From positions 13,885 through 33,884 of the forward strand of contig KV908611.1 of assembly GCA_002005505.1 (NCBI GenBank): DNA of 20,000 bases, given 5' to 3'. Both the position numbers and the translations under genes were made by a program. Each line of letters starts with the position of its first letter. Position 1 is the first letter of the stretch. Under the pieces are notes generated by a model. That model was given only the letters and a program-made list of their open reading frames with translations, searched no databases and had not been told where the DNA came from. Of the stretch, positions 1 through 8,640 are shown piece by piece. This DNA comes from Botryococcus braunii (lineage: Eukaryota; Chlorophyta; Trebouxiophyceae).

Positions 1-176
1 GATGGGCCCTGACCCTTTCCCACCCCCCAGATGGGCCTGACCCTTTACCATCCCCCTGATGCGCCATTACCCTACCCCACCGCTCCTGGTCGGCCCTGAC
101 CCTTTCCCACCCCCCTGATGTGCCATTACCCTGCCCCAGCGCTCCTGGTGGGCCCTGACTCTTGCACAGCCCCCTT
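1..176. repeat. GC-rich minisatellite, about 30/59 bp period
   Basis: Units start with GATG at 1, 30, 58 and 117. The last two are 59 bp long and each is built from two related halves of about 30 bp rich in GGCCCTGACCCTTTCCCACC. The array is cut by the window edge and probably continues upstream. It ends near 176, where the sequence becomes unrelated. Confidence 0.8.
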
Positions 177-583
177 TTTGCAGCCTAATTCACACAACCC
201 TCGCAAAATGTCCCAGCTGTTCTCTTCTAAACCATTTTCCCCAATTTTTCCTCCATTTTTCCCGAATTGCCTTAAAACACCCCCCTCTCCTGAAATATCC
301 TTCAGTCCTCTTCCCAAACCTGCCCCAACCCCCATGAAGGGCCCCCGACCTTCGACTTTATGGTGGGGAGTGGGGCGAGGTGGGTGGCCAAGCCCTCCCC
401 CCACCCCCTGCCTAATCCCAGCCCCAGGAGCCGCCGGCACTATTGTCAAGGCAAGAAGTACAGAAGATGGTGATCAGATCTTCAGCGAGGGTTCGTTCTC
501 CCTGCTGAAAGACAATGGACCGGCGTTTTTTCCCCAAGGTGTGTCCTGTTCTTGATTCCACTGGCTTTTTAGCTTTATAGCCA

Positions 584-585
<2 letters not shown>
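177..585. other. Unassigned spacer, pyrimidine-rich
   Basis: C/T-rich on the plus strand between about 200 and 420, then mixed sequence. Short open frames exist on both strands, but none has recognisable motifs or a repeat partner elsewhere in the window. I see no supportable gene. Confidence 0.4.
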
Positions 586-625
<40 letters not shown>

Positions 626-630
626 CGTGC

Positions 631-687
<57 letters not shown>
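586..687 (+). repeat. (GT)n microsatellite with GCGT interruptions
   Basis: An almost pure GT tract of about 100 bp, interrupted at 621-637 by a GTGC/GCGT stretch. Alternating purine-pyrimidine DNA of this length can adopt Z-DNA (known property, not shown here). Confidence 0.97.
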
Positions 688-688
<1 letters not shown>

Positions 689-809
689 CAACGTTAAAAT
701 CACGAAAAGAAAAACATTCTGAAAGTGGAAGTAAACATGGATTTTGGGGCATGTGGGGAATTGCTTTTGTATACAGCACCACATCTAATTTTAGCCTGTA
801 TCCGTTCAG

Positions 810-812
<3 letters not shown>

Positions 813-891
<79 letters not shown>

Positions 892-940
892 CCTCTCTCT
901 CCCTCTCTCCCTCCCTCCCTCCCTCCCTCCCTCCCTCCCC
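813..940 (+). repeat. (CT)n grading into (CCCT)n
   Basis: Pure CT from 813 to about 887, then CCCT units up to 939. The grade from di- to tetranucleotide repeat suggests point mutation followed by expansion of the variant. The corresponding position in the second large duplication also carries a CT tract (6769-6875). Confidence 0.97.
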
Positions 941-1184
941 AGAAGCATCCGCATTTCAGTTTTTAAGTCTGCATTGGTTGGAGCCACAATCACTGTTGGC
1001 ACTCGCGGTGGGCGTATAAGGTTGACCACTGTCCTAATGTTTGTTTGCATGGTATTTGAAGCCTCACGTGTATGTATGTGTGACCGCATCTGTGCACCCC
1101 AGACATGTGCGTACATGTGACTGCAACTGCACAGCCCCCAAGGCCTTGGTTTCATTATGCGTAATGGGCCAAGCTGCAGGTGGT

Positions 1185-1440
1185 GGTGTCACATTACAAA
1201 TCGCATGCTCTCCTGCAACACGTGAGATGGACAGCTTCTGCTGCACCTCAGGCTCTCTACAAGTCACATGCCCTGCTGCAACTCCTGATGGTTGAGAAAA
1301 GCTTTTGCTGCAACTCTTAGCTGAAACACACACAAAGGTCAAGAGAGAGTCCTGCTGCAACTTCAAACTGCAGCAGACGGGATGTTCAATAGCAGTTTCT
1401 GCTGCGATTTCCAAAAAGCAACACATGTGATGGTCAAGAA
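1185..1440 (+). repeat. Degenerate CTGCTGCAAC-type tandem repeat
   Basis: Variants of CTGCTGCAAC/CTGCTGCACC recur at about 1239, 1271, 1306 and 1351, often with AGAAAAGCTT or CACATGTGATGG beside them. Units are poorly conserved and the period is irregular (roughly 35-75 bp). A related, shorter version lies at about 7085-7230, before the second A block, with the same GATGG...AAGAAAAGCTTC core. Confidence 0.55.
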
Positions 1441-2496
1441 AAGCTTCCTCGTCGTCTTAAAGTTGTAGCCTGGAATCCCTTTCCCCAGACAATTGAGTGG
1501 AATGTTGGACAGGTGAATGCCGTCCCGACACTCGTCCGGCCTGGAGCCGTCTTCGCCAAGGACGAAGTGGCCTCTCTTCTAGTCTTTGAACCGTCCGTGT
1601 ACGGGCGGTGGCCTGGATCCCGCGCAGAATACCCTGCAGCATTGCGGCAGCGGGCTCAAGGGAACGCCGTCGCACGAGATGCACGCCCTTGCTTGGGTGT
1701 GGCCTGGAGCAAGGGAGGACAGCGTGCTCATCTGGCAGAGGCCGCATTAAAGGCTTTCCTGCGAGCATCTTCTGCAGGCAATCGCCTCCTAAGGCAACCT
1801 GTCACCAAGTGGAGAAGTGCTGATGACGTTGGATCATCCGGCGCAATGGGGAAGCCGGTGCTTGTCCGCCTGCAACCAAAGGAAGGGAACACGGCCTCAG
1901 AGATGCGTCAACCGAGGGGCACGGGCATTCTCATGTGGTTTACCACGACCTCTCAGAGAAGCGCGGTACAACACATGAGGCAGTTCCAGCACGGCTGGGC
2001 AGAGCTAGGGGTGGCTTTGCCTCGTAATGGGTCTGGCATCCATCCTCACAAGATGATCCACCTGGTTGGCGGCACGCTGCAGGGGCCAGTGTTGGCCTTC
2101 CCAATGTGGGCAAAAGGCCAGATCTGGCAAGAGCTCATTGGCATGTGTGCAAATCCGGCCATGCCTGCGGCCACCATCACGCGGATGTGGAGGGCAAGCA
2201 AGCCTTGTCGCAGTCATGGGCATTTATGGCATGCCAAATTCAACCGTCAGGAATCTGCCGGCCTCAGAAGGCAAGTTGACATTCCTGAGCGTCAAGGCTT
2301 TCGAGAGGTCAACTCCTCTGTCGGTAACGGTTTCAAGTCTTGCGTTCTGGAGGAAAAAGACCCCCTGGCAGTTCCAGACCTCTTGTTAAAGAATCTGGAA
2401 CTTGTGAAGATGTGCCCAGCCAGCAGGAAAGAATCTGGAACTTGTGAAGATGTGCCCAGCTGGCAGGAAAGAGACCCCTTGTCCTCCACACCTTGA
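1393..2496 (+). CDS. Long open frame, unrecognised product; coding status uncertain
   Basis: The frame is open from just after a TAG at 1390-1392 to a stop ending at 2496, about 367 codons. There is no convincing ATG near its beginning; a GTG lies at 1513, with residues VNAVPTLVRPGAV following. At this base composition such a length is unlikely by chance. I see no signal peptide, membrane segment, zinc-finger spacing or catalytic motif, and I do not recognise the protein. The diverged paralogue at 7239-7679 keeps the same frame over IEWxxGQVNAVxTLVRPGAV and again over a PAAxRQ...ARPCL segment. In the first 22 codons, 7 of 11 nucleotide differences are at third positions, which hints at past coding constraint. 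In the later segment that bias disappears, and the paralogue has stops where 1990-2100 aligns. It could be an exon, a decayed gene or a fortuitous frame. The C-terminal 35 residues are encoded by the 40-bp tandem repeat at 2391-2470. Confidence 0.25.
   Translation, partial: QFLLRFPKSNTCDGQEKLPRRLKVVAWNPFPQTIEWNVGQVNAVPTLVRPGAVFAKDEVASLLVFEPSVYGRWPGSRAEYPAALRQRAQGNAVARDARPCLGVAWSKGGQRAHLAEAALKAFLRASSAGNRLLRQPVTKWRSADDVGSSGAMGKPVLVRLQPKEGNTASEMRQPRGTGILMWFTTTSQRSAVQHMRQFQHGWAELGVALPRNGSGIHPHKMIHLVGGTLQGPVLAFPMWAKGQIWQELIGMCANPAMPAATITRMWRASKPCRSHGHLWHAKFNRQESAGLRRQVDIPERQGFREVNSSVGNGFKSCVLEEKDPLAVPDLLLKNLELVKMCPASRKESGTCEDVPSWQERDPLSSTP
1420..2160 (+). repeat. A block, copy 1 of a dispersed duplication
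   Basis: Aligns collinearly with 7170-7900. Shared landmarks are GGACAGGTGAATGC (1508 / 7257), a CTGCAGCATTGCGGCAGCGGGC-like core (about 1635 / 7397 and its tandem copies), GCACGCCCTTGCTTGG, and GGGCTAGGGGTGGC-like sequence (about 2003 / 7755). Identity looks like roughly 70-75% in the best parts, with indels. Same strand as copy 2. Confidence 0.65.
2376..2470 (+). repeat. Z module copy 1 with 40-bp direct repeat
   Basis: Two tandem 40-bp units (2391-2430 and 2431-2470) differ at two positions and contain TCTGGAACTTGTGAAGATG. The preceding CCAGACCTCTTGTTAA plus this core matches the Z module at about 10650 and 11710 (CC(T/C)GGAACTTGTG after an ACCTCTT motif). The short duplication is young compared with the module itself. 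Confidence 0.75.
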
Positions 2497-3061
2497 AGGT
2501 CCTGGTGAGCATTGTCCTGATGCTTGTGACTGTCACAGCATCAATGCAGAGCAGTGTGGTGGGCGTTTGTCATTTGGAAGGTGGCGCGTAATTGAGGAGT
2601 ACGTGTTTCTATATTCAAAGGCAATGCAAAAACCAGTAGTGCTACCAGGGCAAACTGATTGCAGGACCAACCTGCCTGGGCATGGAAGGTCCTGGTGAGC
2701 ATTGTCCTGAGGCTTGTGACTGTTCACAGCCTCAATGTACAGCACTGCGGCGGGCGTTTGTCATTTGAAAGGTGGCACGTAATTGAGGAGTATGTGTCCC
2801 CTATATCCAAAGGCAATGCAAAAACCAGTAGTGCTACCAGGGCAAACTGATTGCAGGACTCACCTGCCTGGGCATGGAAGGTCCTGGTGAGCATTGTCCT
2901 GAGGCTTGTGACTGTTCACAGCATCAATGCAGAGCACTCTGCCGGGCGTTTGTCATTTGAATGGTGGCACGTAATTGAGGAGTACGTGTCCCAATATTCA
3001 AAGGCAATGCAAAACCAGTAGTGCTGCCAGGGCAAACTGTTTGCAGGACCAGCCTACCTAG
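2495..3061 (+). repeat. Three tandem copies of a ~190-bp unit (V repeat)
   Basis: Units begin with GAAGGTCCTGGTGAGC at 2495, 2685 and 2877, giving periods of 190 and 192 bp; the third fades near 3061. Landmarks in each are GGCTTGTGACTGT (GATGCTTGTGACTGT in the first), GGGCGTTTGTCATTTG, ACGTAATTGAGGAGTA (GCGTAATT in the first) and CAGTAGTGCT(A/G)CCAGGG. Copies look about 90% identical. CTG|GTGAGC resembles a splice donor. The head of the unit is also found, more diverged, after the Z modules near 10700 and 11772. No frame stays open through all three units. Confidence 0.9.
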
Positions 3062-3488
3062 ACAATGCAAAAGGAGTTGCTGCTGCATGTCCAAGGTTGC
3101 GAAGGGTTATGCTGCCACTCGTTGACTGCAACACAGTTGGAGCGCAAAAATTTGACGGATACGACAGCTGCCAGGCGTTCCACTAAGAACCTTGCATCAT
3201 CGTTTTCGGCCATGATCATGCTGAGCAAGCAGTGTAGCTCTCCTGGAGCTGCTGGAGCCGCAGAGGACTTTCCCCTGCCACTGCCCAGTCTTCATTGGAA
3301 GTGGTACAAGGATAATGCCTGCCAGGGAGACACAACCTCCAGTAATGTGGACCAGCAGACCAAGCTTCCTTTGGTGTGGAGAATCTATGGACTTGCATGA
3401 CGATGGGGACATGTGGCCTTTGTTGAAGCTGAACCCTCGGAAGTGGATTTGATGCCCCACTGATCTGAGAAAAAGGCATTTGTGGCAG

Positions 3489-3548
3489 TCAGCAAGTTCA
3501 GGAGCTTGCAGGAGAGATGACATCCTAACAGGCCTTGAGTCCAATGTG
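3489..3548 (+). other. X60 module copy 1, exon-like 60-nt segment
   Basis: A 60-nt segment preceded by GGCAG and followed by GTGAGT, with core TTCAGGAGCTTGC...GAGATGAC...GAGTCCAATG. Near-identical segments lie at 8872-8931 and 12674-12734, each with AG before and GTGAGT after. About 260 bp of upstream flank (from roughly 3230) also aligns to 8620-8871, including CAGCAGACC, GGACTTGCA(T/G)GACGATGG and a CTGGAGC(T/C)GC motif. Splice-like edges suggest an exon, but no acceptor pyrimidine tract is evident. Both a plus-strand and a minus-strand frame are open across it, so sense cannot be decided. Confidence 0.6.
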
Positions 3549-3865
3549 GTGAGTGGCACCTTCATTGGCATCCCAGTGAACCTTTTGTAGGCTTTTACAC
3601 ACTCGAGCAGCACTGTTCGAAATGTTCTGCACTCCCCTCCCCACACACAGACATCAAGTCTCCCTTTTGTTATTCAAAGAGGAAAAGCTAGGGATCTCCT
3701 GTTTATTGCTACATTGGTTGCAAACCGTCACCTGGATGCACCCACTGCAAGTTTGAAACTCCCCTCACCCCGGACGTCCCTGCACTTATCTGCACAGTAC
3801 GAAAATCAGTGTTAATAGATTGACAAAGGCTTTTATTGTGTTTTATATACTGATAGTCCACATTT

Positions 3866-3910
3866 GCGAAGGCAGCTCGAGGCGACGATTGCCTGTACCG
3901 TGCTACTCCC
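3866..3910 (+). repeat. Y module copy 1
   Basis: GCGAAGGCAGCTCGAGGCGACGA-type sequence followed by CTGTACC. It matches 9366-9410 (GAGGCAGCTCGAGGCGACCA), 13201-13250 (GGAGGCAGCCAGAGAAGCGACC) and, more weakly, 10880-10915. It lies 318 bp downstream of X60. Confidence 0.6.
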
Positions 3911-4281
3911 TGTGTACCGCTTTGGTCCCGGAGGAGCCAAGCGGGGGGGCCGCCACTGCAGTTCTGGGAGTTTGAATTGTTAGGTGCGGAGGCACGTCCG
4001 TCAAAGGCAGCCACTCCGAACATCTTTCGCGCACTACACCGCGAGATGAACGTGCTGTCCACCTATTGTCAAGGTATGAAACGCTCCGGGAAACAAGGCT
4101 AGACTGTTAAATCTTTAACAAAAATCCTTTATGTAAGGGCAACCGCTTCTCTGCAAGACTGATTGTTCAAGCAAAGAAGAAGGTAGGACCCAGAGGACCC
4201 GTACGCTGAAACTGACAATAATCACAATTGTCACCAAAGTCAAGCATTACCTTGGCTAGCAAGGTATAGTTTACAATTGAA

Positions 4282-4345
4282 ACCACCACCATCCCAGCCA
4301 ATCTCTACTGCTGACGCTACTCCTATTATTACTAAAATCACAACT
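4282..4345 (+). repeat. P module copy 1 (ACCACCACCATCCCAGCC)
   Basis: The ACCACCACCATCCC(A/T)GCCA core is followed by CTACTCCTATTATTAC-like triplet-rich sequence. Equivalent segments lie at 9651-9715, 10996-11045 and 13330-13400, always between a Y module and a (GT)n tract. Confidence 0.6.
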
Positions 4346-4395
4346 AATATGCTGCTGTATGGTACTTAAACCTGTATATGCTTCAAATTTCAGTC

Positions 4396-4399
<4 letters not shown>

Positions 4400-4470
<71 letters not shown>
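4400..4470 (+). repeat. (GT)n microsatellite, unit copy 1
   Basis: A pure GT tract of about 70 bp. It sits between the P and W modules, the same relative place as the tracts at 9862-10027, 11298-11394 and 13541-13580. Confidence 0.97.
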
Positions 4471-4472
<2 letters not shown>

Positions 4473-4537
4473 TGAGCTTAGCAGGATACTATACTAACGC
4501 TAATATAGCATACCAATACTGCAGTTCTGCAGATCCA

Positions 4538-4600
4538 CAGTAGTATAAGGCCGGTTGAAATGGCTGCAGGCCAAGGGTGTGAGGCATATTTTACTAGTTT
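4538..4600 (+). repeat. W module copy 1
   Basis: CAGTAGTATAAGG...TGGCTGCAGGCCAAGGG matches the W modules at 10114, 11498 and 13699 (CAGA..TATAAG / GCATAAG ... GGGTGCAGGC). It starts 68 bp after the GT tract; the others start 87-119 bp after theirs. Confidence 0.6.
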
Positions 4601-4744
4601 TGATATCAGCAAGCATACTTTGGAGGAGGAAGACGCCAACGACAAACCAGCTGCTTATTGTTCCGGTATGTTGTGCGGCAACCATTGGTTAGCAGCATAG
4701 GGGCTTGCCACTGGCAGTTCATGAAGGAAAAAAGTCGCCAAGCA

Positions 4745-4924
4745 CATCTCATGGACTGCAAGGTTTTTAAGCAAGGAACAGACTATGCAAAGTATTGCTG
4801 TGTGCAATGCTGGAAAATTTAAATATTGCTGGTTGCTGCTACATCTGAAGAGGTAAGGGCTCGTTAAGTCATTTTAAACATTCGTAAAACTTTGATTGGC
4901 CCTGGCTGTGTTGGACATGTCCAA
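4745..4924 (+). other. Exon-like end (AAGAG|GTAAG) and TTGGACATGTCCAA palindrome
   Basis: ATCTCATGGACTGCAAGG, then GTTGCTGCTACATCTGAAGAG followed by a GTAAG donor-like site at 4853, aligns with 13838-13911 (TGACTGCAGGGTGG ... GTTGCTCCTGCACATCAAGAG|GTAAG). About 60 bp later, 4911-4924 is a perfect 14-bp palindrome, TTGGACATGTCCAA; the paralogous position 13962-13976 holds the imperfect palindrome ATTGTCCAGGACAAT. A related middle part (TTGCAGGGTGG) occurs at about 10336. Confidence 0.5.
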
Positions 4925-5434
4925 TATTTTTTTCTTGGGCGAGCACATGAGGAAAGACATAGAATACAAACTTGAAAGTGAACCCGGATATTTGAAACAC
5001 ATACTTCATGCATGAAGCTATTGGTATGGAACAGAGCATATTCTGAAAGAAGAATATTCTGCATACAGCCGCGTTTCTGTCTGCACATTTCACTGTATGC
5101 ATGTGGACAGTCTGACATCACAATCTTCAGCTTGTCAACCTTACCTTAGGGTAATATCAGTCTTATGTATGGGCTATTTGATCGCTGATGCAGGTGTGGG
5201 TCCACTGTGTGGTAGTAACAGTTTTAGCACCTGCTTCGACTATAACTGAAGCCAAAGGAATCCAGAGTATGGCCATGCAGCTGCTGAAGTGACCTGACTG
5301 ACATTTTTGCGACACTCACATACAGCGTTTTCATTTTGCAGGTGCTTGCAAGAACCGAGGGGCCAGGAAATGAGGAAAACCAAGGCCCAAATGTTTCAGG
5401 AATCAAGTTGCGTGATTTCCCCTGACAGTAATAT
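4925..5434. other. Spacer with no identifiable feature
   Basis: Unique-looking sequence of moderate AT content. Open frames are at most about 85 codons and show no motif. Weak similarity to the 97-bp repeat begins only near its right end. Confidence 0.4.
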
Positions 5435-6000
5435 CTGGACAGAGCATATTGCTCATAGTCAGAAGAACACAGACATATGCCAAGCGCGATAGAGTGTTGG
5501 TACTGTCAAGGGGCAGCAACTGATGCCTTCTGGACAAGCAGATTGCTCACTTGACTCTCCGAAGCAGGCTTCATACAGGAACGATTGGAGTCTTGGGTCC
5601 TATCAGGGACAAGCAATTGATCCCGTCTGGACACAGAGCATATTGCTCTACAGTGTTCAGAAGTACACAAGCATAATACAACGACAAAGCGTTGATGTTG
5701 TCAAGCGCAAGCACTTGCTCTTGTATGGACAGAGGGCAAATTGCTCCAATATGTTCAGACTCACACAAGCATGTTTCACATGACGGAGCGTTGGTGCTGT
5801 CGGAGGCGAGCAATTGATGTTGTCTGGACAGAGCAGATTGCTTGGTTGTATGTTCACTTGTACTCAGGCCCAAACGACAGGCTGGCGGTTCTGTCAGGGG
5901 CAGCAGATGTGTGCCATTTTCCTGGCATGGACACTATGAAAAAGGGACCTCACCGTCATCTGGGCAGGGAGCACATTGCTCAGTGGTGTTCAGAAACGCA
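5435..6000 (+). repeat. Diverged ~97-bp tandem repeat, 5-6 units
   Basis: The marker CTGGACAGAGCATATTGCTC or a variant occurs at 5435, 5530, 5627, 5725, 5824 and 5960. The spacings are 95, 97, 98, 99 and 136 bp. Each unit also has GTTCAGA..ACACA, a G(A/T)CGGAGCGTTGGTG-like segment and (G/C)AAGCAATTGAT. Units look about 65-75% identical, so the array is old. Spacings that are not multiples of three argue against a simple coding repeat, although a minus-strand frame of about 100 codons (5571-5873) stays open across three units. Confidence 0.85.
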
Positions 6001-6149
6001 CAGGCTAGCCCGACCGATGGAGTGTTGCAAGTGTCAGAACCAGATGGGTTTCAGAGGCAAGCACGCTCAAGACATCAGCGAGGCAAAGCAGCTTATGACG
6101 CCGGTGAGTTTACTTGCACATGACACAGCACAGCCCTGTTTGAATGGCT

Positions 6150-6550
6150 CCACGGTTGTGCTCGGGTTGTCAGGCAAGGGAAAAGAAGACGGCAATGAGC
6201 ACAGCATCCTATGGACGGTGCATGGCTGTGCTTCTTGTCGCAAGGGAATGGGAAAAGAAGAAGGGTAGCAGTAGTGTGGTAGAGTAGAGCAATAGAGGGA
6301 GAAAGAAGTTGAGTGGCAGCAAACGAGCAGTAGCAGCAGTAGGTGCATTACACCTTGTTGCAGATGAGCCGTGAGCTCTTTATGGCGGCTCGAGGTAGAC
6401 ACGAACTAGTCATCGCCACAATCAGGGGTCATACATTTGTAGAGTAGCATTTGATGGGTGTGACGATGGTTCATTACCAGAGTCAGGAGAGCCCTGTTTC
6501 ATTAGTAGAGTAGGTTCGATAGGCGGGAGGATGGACTGTCGCGAGATCAC
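6150..6550 (+). repeat. Short degenerate tandem duplications (~72 and ~66 bp)
   Basis: GGTTGTGCTCGGGTTGTCAGGCAAGGG-like sequence at 6153 recurs at 6225 as GGCTGTGCTTCTTGTCGCAAGGG, both followed by GAAAAGAAGA. CATTTGTAGAGTAG at 6434 recurs at 6500 as CATTAGTAGAGTAG with similar downstream sequence. A further GGTAGAGTAG lies near 6279. I see no gene here. Confidence 0.5.
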
Positions 6551-6672
6551 AAATACTTGTCGATGGCCTGGGCTGTCTGCCAACCGCCAAGAGCGGTACA
6601 ATGGAATCCAGCCAGGACTCGCCAATGCAGCTTTTGGCACAGCCTTTCTTCAAATGGCAGGTACTCCAAGCT

Positions 6673-6758
6673 CCCCACCCTGATTTTGCCCACCCCTCTC
6701 CCCTTTCCTCCTTTTCCCCACCCTGATTTTGCCCACCCCTCTCCCCTTTCCTCCTTTT
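6673..6758 (+). repeat. Perfect 43-bp tandem duplication
   Basis: Units 6673-6715 and 6716-6758 are identical and start CCCCACCCTGATTTTGCCC. A partial third copy runs into the CT tract. Identity implies a recent slippage or unequal exchange event. Confidence 0.95.
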
Positions 6759-6765
6759 CCACCCC

Positions 6766-6908
<143 letters not shown>

Positions 6909-7084
6909 AAGCACACGCATGCTCAAACGCACGCACACACCGCGCACCAATGGAATCTGGCGTTGGTGGAGTTAAGAGATGCAAGTCTCGTTAAACGGCA
7001 CGCACGCACACATGGTGGCTAAAAGAAGCTTCTTCTTCATTCTAAATGTGTGGCCTGGGGCTCAGATTCTCCAGACAATTGACA

Positions 7085-7900
7085 TGCTCAACGTCATGAA
7101 GTTCACATGTTCTTCTGCATCAGATGTTTGTGGTTACACCCGACGTCTTAAAATTCATGTGGTCCTTTGCAGCACACGTGATGGCGAAGAAAAGCTTCTG
7201 CTGCGCTGTAAACTGCTGGCCTGGGGTCACTTTTCTAGATGATCGAGTGGTATGCTGGACAGGTGAATGCTGTTCGGACACTGGTCCGTCCTGGAGCTGT
7301 CTCGGCCAGGACAAGCTGGCAGCCTTTATTGTGTCTGAAAAGACCATGCAGCCACAACATGTTCGGACTGCTCCAAGGAGCCCTCGCAGAGGACCCTGCA
7401 GCTATGCGGCAGCCGGCGCGAGGGAACGTCGTCAGACGAAATGCACGCCCTTGCTTGGCTGTGGTCTGTATCCCGCACAGAGCACCCTGCAGCTATGCTG
7501 CAGGAGGCTCAAGGGGACGCCATCGGACAGAAGCTGCAGGCCCTTGCTTGGCTGTGGCCCAGAGATCCTGCGCAGTGTGTCATGCAGCTATGTGGCAGCG
7601 GGCTCAACGGAACGGCTTCGGACGAGATGCACGTCCTTGTGTGGCGGCACTTGTTAGGGGCAAGCCGTGGAAAGCGTGAACATCATGTGGCTTCCCTGTG
7701 ACTCTTGCAATGTCCATTCGTACAGCTCAAGAATCAACTCCAGCAGGTTTGGCAGGGCTAGGGGTGGCCATGCCAAGTGCTGGTTGTCTTTATTTCCTCA
7801 CATGATGATGCAAGTGGTTGACGGCAGGCTTTGTTGGGGTGCTGTGGGCCCTACCCATGCTTCGGTCCATGCTTTCCATGCAAATTGCCCATAGTGAGCA
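7085..7900 (+). repeat. A block, copy 2
   Basis: Paralogue of 1420-2160 on the same strand. It contains GATGGCGAAGAAAAGCTTCTGCTGCG (7181), GGACAGGTGAATGCTGTTCGGACACTGGTCCG-like sequence (7257), the expanded CTGCAGCTATG repeat, then GGGCTAGGGGTGGCCATGCC (7755). The frame homologous to the copy-1 ORF is open from 7239 to 7679 (147 codons, MIEWYAGQVNAVRTLVRPGA...), with a TAG immediately upstream. It is closed by stops in the 7790s when the copy-1 alignment is followed. It is probably a decayed or non-coding copy. Confidence 0.6.
7384..7660 (+). repeat. ~92-bp tandem repeat, three units, within A block
   Basis: Units at about 7384, 7475 and 7569 each carry CGCAGAG-CCTGCAGCTATG-GGCAG, then GGCTCAAGGG/GGCTCAACGG-like sequence and GCACGCCCTTGCTTGGCTGTGG. 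Copy 1 of the A block has a single unit (about 1623-1712), so the expansion is specific to copy 2. Confidence 0.75.
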
Positions 7901-8000
7901 CCCAGGCTTGAAATATGAGGGCATTTTGGCAGGTGTCCCACAAGGACGCGTTGCGCTATGCAAGGCCATGCACGCCATATGAAATGAAAGGAGGTATATC

Positions 8001-8113
8001 TGTCCAACTGAAAGGACTTCTGTCCATTTGAAAGGACTTGCATCTGTTCTGCCCATTGCGCAATATAAGATGCAAACGGATGAACTAAACAGATGCAAAC
8101 GGATGAACTAAAC
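8001..8113 (+). repeat. Two short tandem duplications (20 bp and 23 bp)
   Basis: TGTCCAACTGAAAGGACTTC (8001-8020) is followed by a near copy (8021-8040). A perfect 23-bp repeat with AGATGCAAACGGATGAAC occupies 8068-8090 and 8091-8113, with a partial third GGATGAA after it. Confidence 0.95.
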
Positions 8114-8212
8114 GGATGAAGTCCATCAGTCCGAGGCCAGAGCTGATTGCTCTGCAAGTTTGGCAAGGCAGTATGCCTGGCCACGTGCTTGCTAAGGCTG
8201 ACAAGAGGGGGG

Positions 8213-8237
8213 TTTTTTTTGGGGGGGGGGGGGGGGG
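8213..8237 (+). repeat. T8-G17 homopolymer tract
   Basis: Eight T then seventeen G. A G run this long can form G-quadruplex and is prone to replication and sequencing length error, so frames crossing it are not reliable. Confidence 0.95.
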
Positions 8238-8429
8238 AGGGTCCTTTCGCCATGCGAAAGCAGCTGCTGCAGTGTATTGTGTTTGCGATGGTCGTCAAAA
8301 GGGGGGAGGGAGTCGTCAAGTTCTGCAAAGAATCCAGAGCATGCGGGCAAGCTGCCTTGTCCGGCGCAGCAATAAGTCGGGACCGACAAGAAAGGAGTTT
8401 CCGCTCCCGCACGACACCAGCCGGACGCT

Positions 8430-8640
8430 CTGCTGGAGGCCTTACACTGCCGTGCTTCACCGCGACGAGGTTCAGATCTCCAGGGCAACTTGCGGAGTTT
8501 GGAAACGCTTCGCCTCGAGCTGCTGGAGCCTCCACTCGAGGCCTTGCACCACCGTGCTTCACGATGACGAGGTGCAGACCCCTGGGGCAAGTTGCGTAGT
8601 TTGGACATGATTTGCATCGCGAGCTGCTGCAGCCGGAGAA
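8430..8640 (+). repeat. ~102-bp tandem repeat (CTGCTGGAG...CCGTGCTTCAC)
   Basis: CCGTGCTTCAC at 8450 and 8552 gives a 102-bp period. The shared order is CTGCTGGAGCC, GCCTTGCAC, CCGTGCTTCAC, GACGAGGTTCAGA/GACGAGGTGCAGA, GGGCAACTTGCGGAGTTTGG. A third start (GAGCTGCTGCAGCC) is at 8620. Because 102 = 3 x 34, a minus-strand frame (part of an open stretch 7798-8715) repeats a 34-residue pattern with VKHG in both units. That stretch crosses the G17 run, so it is weak coding evidence. Related single-copy sequence precedes X60 at about 12370-12490. Confidence 0.75.

Noticed and set aside
688..800. A fifth W module after the GT tract at 586
   Set aside because: Only a loose GGAAGTAAACATGG...GGGGCATG resemblance; too weak to align with the other W copies.
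589..1155. Open frames through GT and CT tracts (poly-CV, poly-SL, poly-RE, poly-TH peptides)
   Set aside because: Dinucleotide repeats contain no stop codons, so these frames are automatic; the same applies at 6483-7022, 9671-10134, 11133-12352, 17026-17271 and 17727-18296.
5435..6000. CRISPR-like array
   Set aside because: The whole ~97-bp unit is repeated with gradual divergence; there are no short identical repeats separated by unique spacers, and the context is eukaryotic.
5741..6268. 175-codon plus-strand frame as a gene
   Set aside because: It is mainly composed of the 97-bp repeat and neighbouring degenerate repeats, is not kept open across equivalent units, and has no recognisable domain.
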